From positions 1 to 7,207 of the forward strand of contig JAHAYQ010000204.1 of the NCBI GenBank assembly GCA_018384465.1: a stretch of DNA of 7,207 bases, in the 5' to 3' direction. Below are positions 6,435 to 7,207 of the stretch, piece by piece. Numbering within the stretch: the first letter of the stretch is position 1; every line of letters begins with the position of its first letter. Source of the DNA: Myroides sp. GTDB taxonomy: Bacteria > Bacteroidota > Bacteroidia > Flavobacteriales > Flavobacteriaceae. The position numbers and the translations under genes are program-made. A model generated the notes under the pieces. That model had not been told where the DNA came from. It made no database searches and saw only the letters and a program-made list of their open reading frames with translations.

Positions 6435-6779
6435 CTATTTCAAATACTTCAACAAAACCAACGGATGACAATATTTTTCATTTTTAGCAGCATAGACCAA
6501 AGTGATTTTCTCTTGCTTTTTATGAACTTCCCAAAAAGTTTCTTCGATGTCATTTGCTTTTAACTCTTCCAAGTATTTTTCAGAAAATTCCTTCCATTTT
6601 TTCAGATCGTGATTAAACCATTTTCGCAATTCTGTTGAGGGTGCCACTTCTTTATTCCATTCATCAATTTTAGCTATTTCTTTAGAAACTCCGCGACGCC
6701 ATAACCGATCTACTAAAATACGATAACCATCGGTAGGTAATACTTCGTCATAAACTCTTTTTATTACTAATTTGGTCAT
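6435..6779 (-). CDS. DUF488 family protein (YeaO-like)
   Basis: Small soluble protein of 114 residues, a typical length for this family. It has the characteristic N-terminal IKRVYDE and GYRILVDRLWRRG (18-30), then EVAPSTELRKWF.HD (44-58), WKEF..KY..EL (62-72) and a C-terminal LVYAAKNEKYCHPLVLLKYL. The conserved Arg/Trp, PSTELR and His/Asp residues suggest a binding or catalytic pocket, but the biochemical role of DUF488 is not established as far as I know. It is first in a leftward two-gene unit with the alpha/beta hydrolase (22-bp gap) and divergent from dnaG. It ends with TAG, the only predicted gene here that does, and the end matches the family's expected C-terminus. This is relevant to judging the TAG inside dnaG. 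Confidence 0.9.
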   Translation of the reverse strand: MTKLVIKRVYDEVLPTDGYRILVDRLWRRGVSKEIAKIDEWNKEVAPSTELRKWFNHDLKKWKEFSEKYLEELKANDIEETFWEVHKKQEKITLVYAAKNEKYCHPLVLLKYLK

Positions 6780-6793
6780 TGCTTTTTACTTTT

Positions 6794-6813
6794 AAAGATA
6801 TAAAGTATCTTTG
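6794..6813. promoter_or_regulatory. Symmetric bidirectional promoter element (DUF488 unit / dnaG)
   Basis: The inverted repeat AAAGATA (6794-6800), TAAAG, TATCTTT (6806-6812) carries a -7 box on each strand. On plus it is TATCTTTG (6806-6813), an exact TAnnTTTG match 16 bp before the dnaG ATG. On minus it is TATCTTTA, one mismatch, 14 bp before the DUF488 ATG. Neither direction has a convincing TTG at the -33 distance. The same symmetry could also bind a dimeric regulator. Confidence 0.5.
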
Positions 6814-6829
6814 AGCAATCCTTAAAAAT

Positions 6830-7207
6830 ATGATTAAAAAAGAAACCATAGATGCTATTTTTGAAGCTGCTCGTGTAGAGGAGGTCATTGGCGATTTTGT
6901 TCAACTAAAAAAATCGGGCAGTAATTACAAAGGATTAAGTCCGTTTGTAAACGAAAAAAAGGCGACGTTTATGGTTTAGCCTGCCAAGCAGATAAGGATA
7001 GATTTCTGGTCCGGCAAAGGCGGAAATGCCATTAGCTTTATTATGGAACACGAACATTTTTCGTATCCAGAGGCGTTGCGGTACCTTGCTAATAAGTATC
7101 AGATAGAAATTGAAGAAACCGAACAATCCGACGAAGAAAAACAAGCCTTAAACGAGCGTGAAAGTTTGTTTGTAGTTTCAGAATTTGCCAAAAAATATTT
7201 CCACGAT
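6830..7207 (+). pseudogene. dnaG: DNA primase DnaG, 5' part with in-frame TAG (runs off window)
   Basis: The reading frame from ATG 6830 gives the flavobacterial DnaG N-terminus: IDAIFEAARVEEVIGDFVQL (residues 7-26), then KGLSPF, SGKGGNAISFIMEHEHFSYP (61-80), EALRYLANKY and EFAKKYFHD. It is open to the window end except for TAG at 6977-6979 (codon 50), where relatives have Ser in FMVSP. DnaG makes RNA primers for DNA replication and is essential. The zinc-binding region has no Cys/His ligands (Ser37, Val40, Asp58 and Ser61 at those places), which I believe is normal in this lineage. Residues around the stop also look wrong for the family: KKATF instead of a KTPSF type, and QIRIDFWSG where QIWKDFSSG is expected. 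No frameshift is present. Sequencing or assembly error, a recent null allele, or a second dnaG elsewhere are all possible. If translated past the stop, the next in-frame ATG is at 7043. Identity is firm; whether the gene functions is not. Confidence 0.85.

Noticed and set aside
6435..6437. Reassignment of TAG as a sense codon to explain dnaG
   Set aside because: The DUF488 gene ends at TAG exactly where the family normally ends, which favours TAG as a true stop. The other stops seen are TAA.
6935..7144. 69-codon frame on the minus strand over dnaG
   Set aside because: It is antisense to a clearly recognisable DnaG frame and has no recognisable features.
1..7207. CRISPR array, insertion sequence, integrase, toxin-antitoxin or phage-defence genes
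   Set aside because: No repeat-spacer pattern, transposase motifs, terminal inverted repeats or defence-family motifs were seen. The genes are core metabolic and cellular functions.

Overview
The window looks like a chromosomal segment from a Bacteroidota, most likely a Flavobacteriaceae member. The DNA is AT-rich. Several genes are preceded by the Bacteroidota-type -7 box TAnnTTTG, and Shine-Dalgarno sequences are mostly absent. Lineage markers are the single-chain MurF-alanine racemase fusion and a DnaG N-terminus in which all four zinc ligands are replaced. This assignment is inferred from gene content and promoter style; no 16S rRNA is present.

Layout. Positions 1-304 hold a complete small transcription unit: promoter, two identical tRNA-Gly(TCC) genes made by a ~111 bp tandem duplication, and an intrinsic terminator. 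Positions 326-3343 hold a leftward unit. The bifunctional cell-wall precursor gene (MurF ligase plus alanine racemase, best start ATG 3317) is followed 61 bp later by the mechanosensitive channel gene mscL, then a long hairpin. Positions 3380-5713 hold a rightward sulfur module: a TauE/SafE-type permease, then a CstB-like persulfide dioxygenase fused to one pseudo-rhodanese and one catalytically intact rhodanese domain. Between these two genes lies a possible 22-codon ORF that starts behind an SD-like AAGGAG and whose TGA overlaps the next ATG. A strong hairpin separates this module from a convergent leftward pair (an alpha/beta hydrolase and a DUF488 protein). A symmetric element at 6794-6813 appears to drive that pair and, in the other direction, dnaG, whose 5' end fills the rest of the window.

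How the genes work together. MurF-Alr makes D-Ala and adds D-Ala-D-Ala to the muropeptide precursor, and MscL relieves hypo-osmotic pressure on the same envelope. The sulfur module plausibly oxidises persulfide to sulfite and thiosulfate and exports sulfur oxyanions.

Most notable points. dnaG has an in-frame TAG at codon 50 inside a cluster of unusual residues, although the frame is otherwise open to the window end. The tauE-dioxygenase junction may encode a coupled leader peptide. The DUF488/dnaG intergenic region is an inverted repeat whose two arms are both -7 boxes. I do not see a clearly new multi-gene system; most of the window is ordinary flavobacterial core genome.
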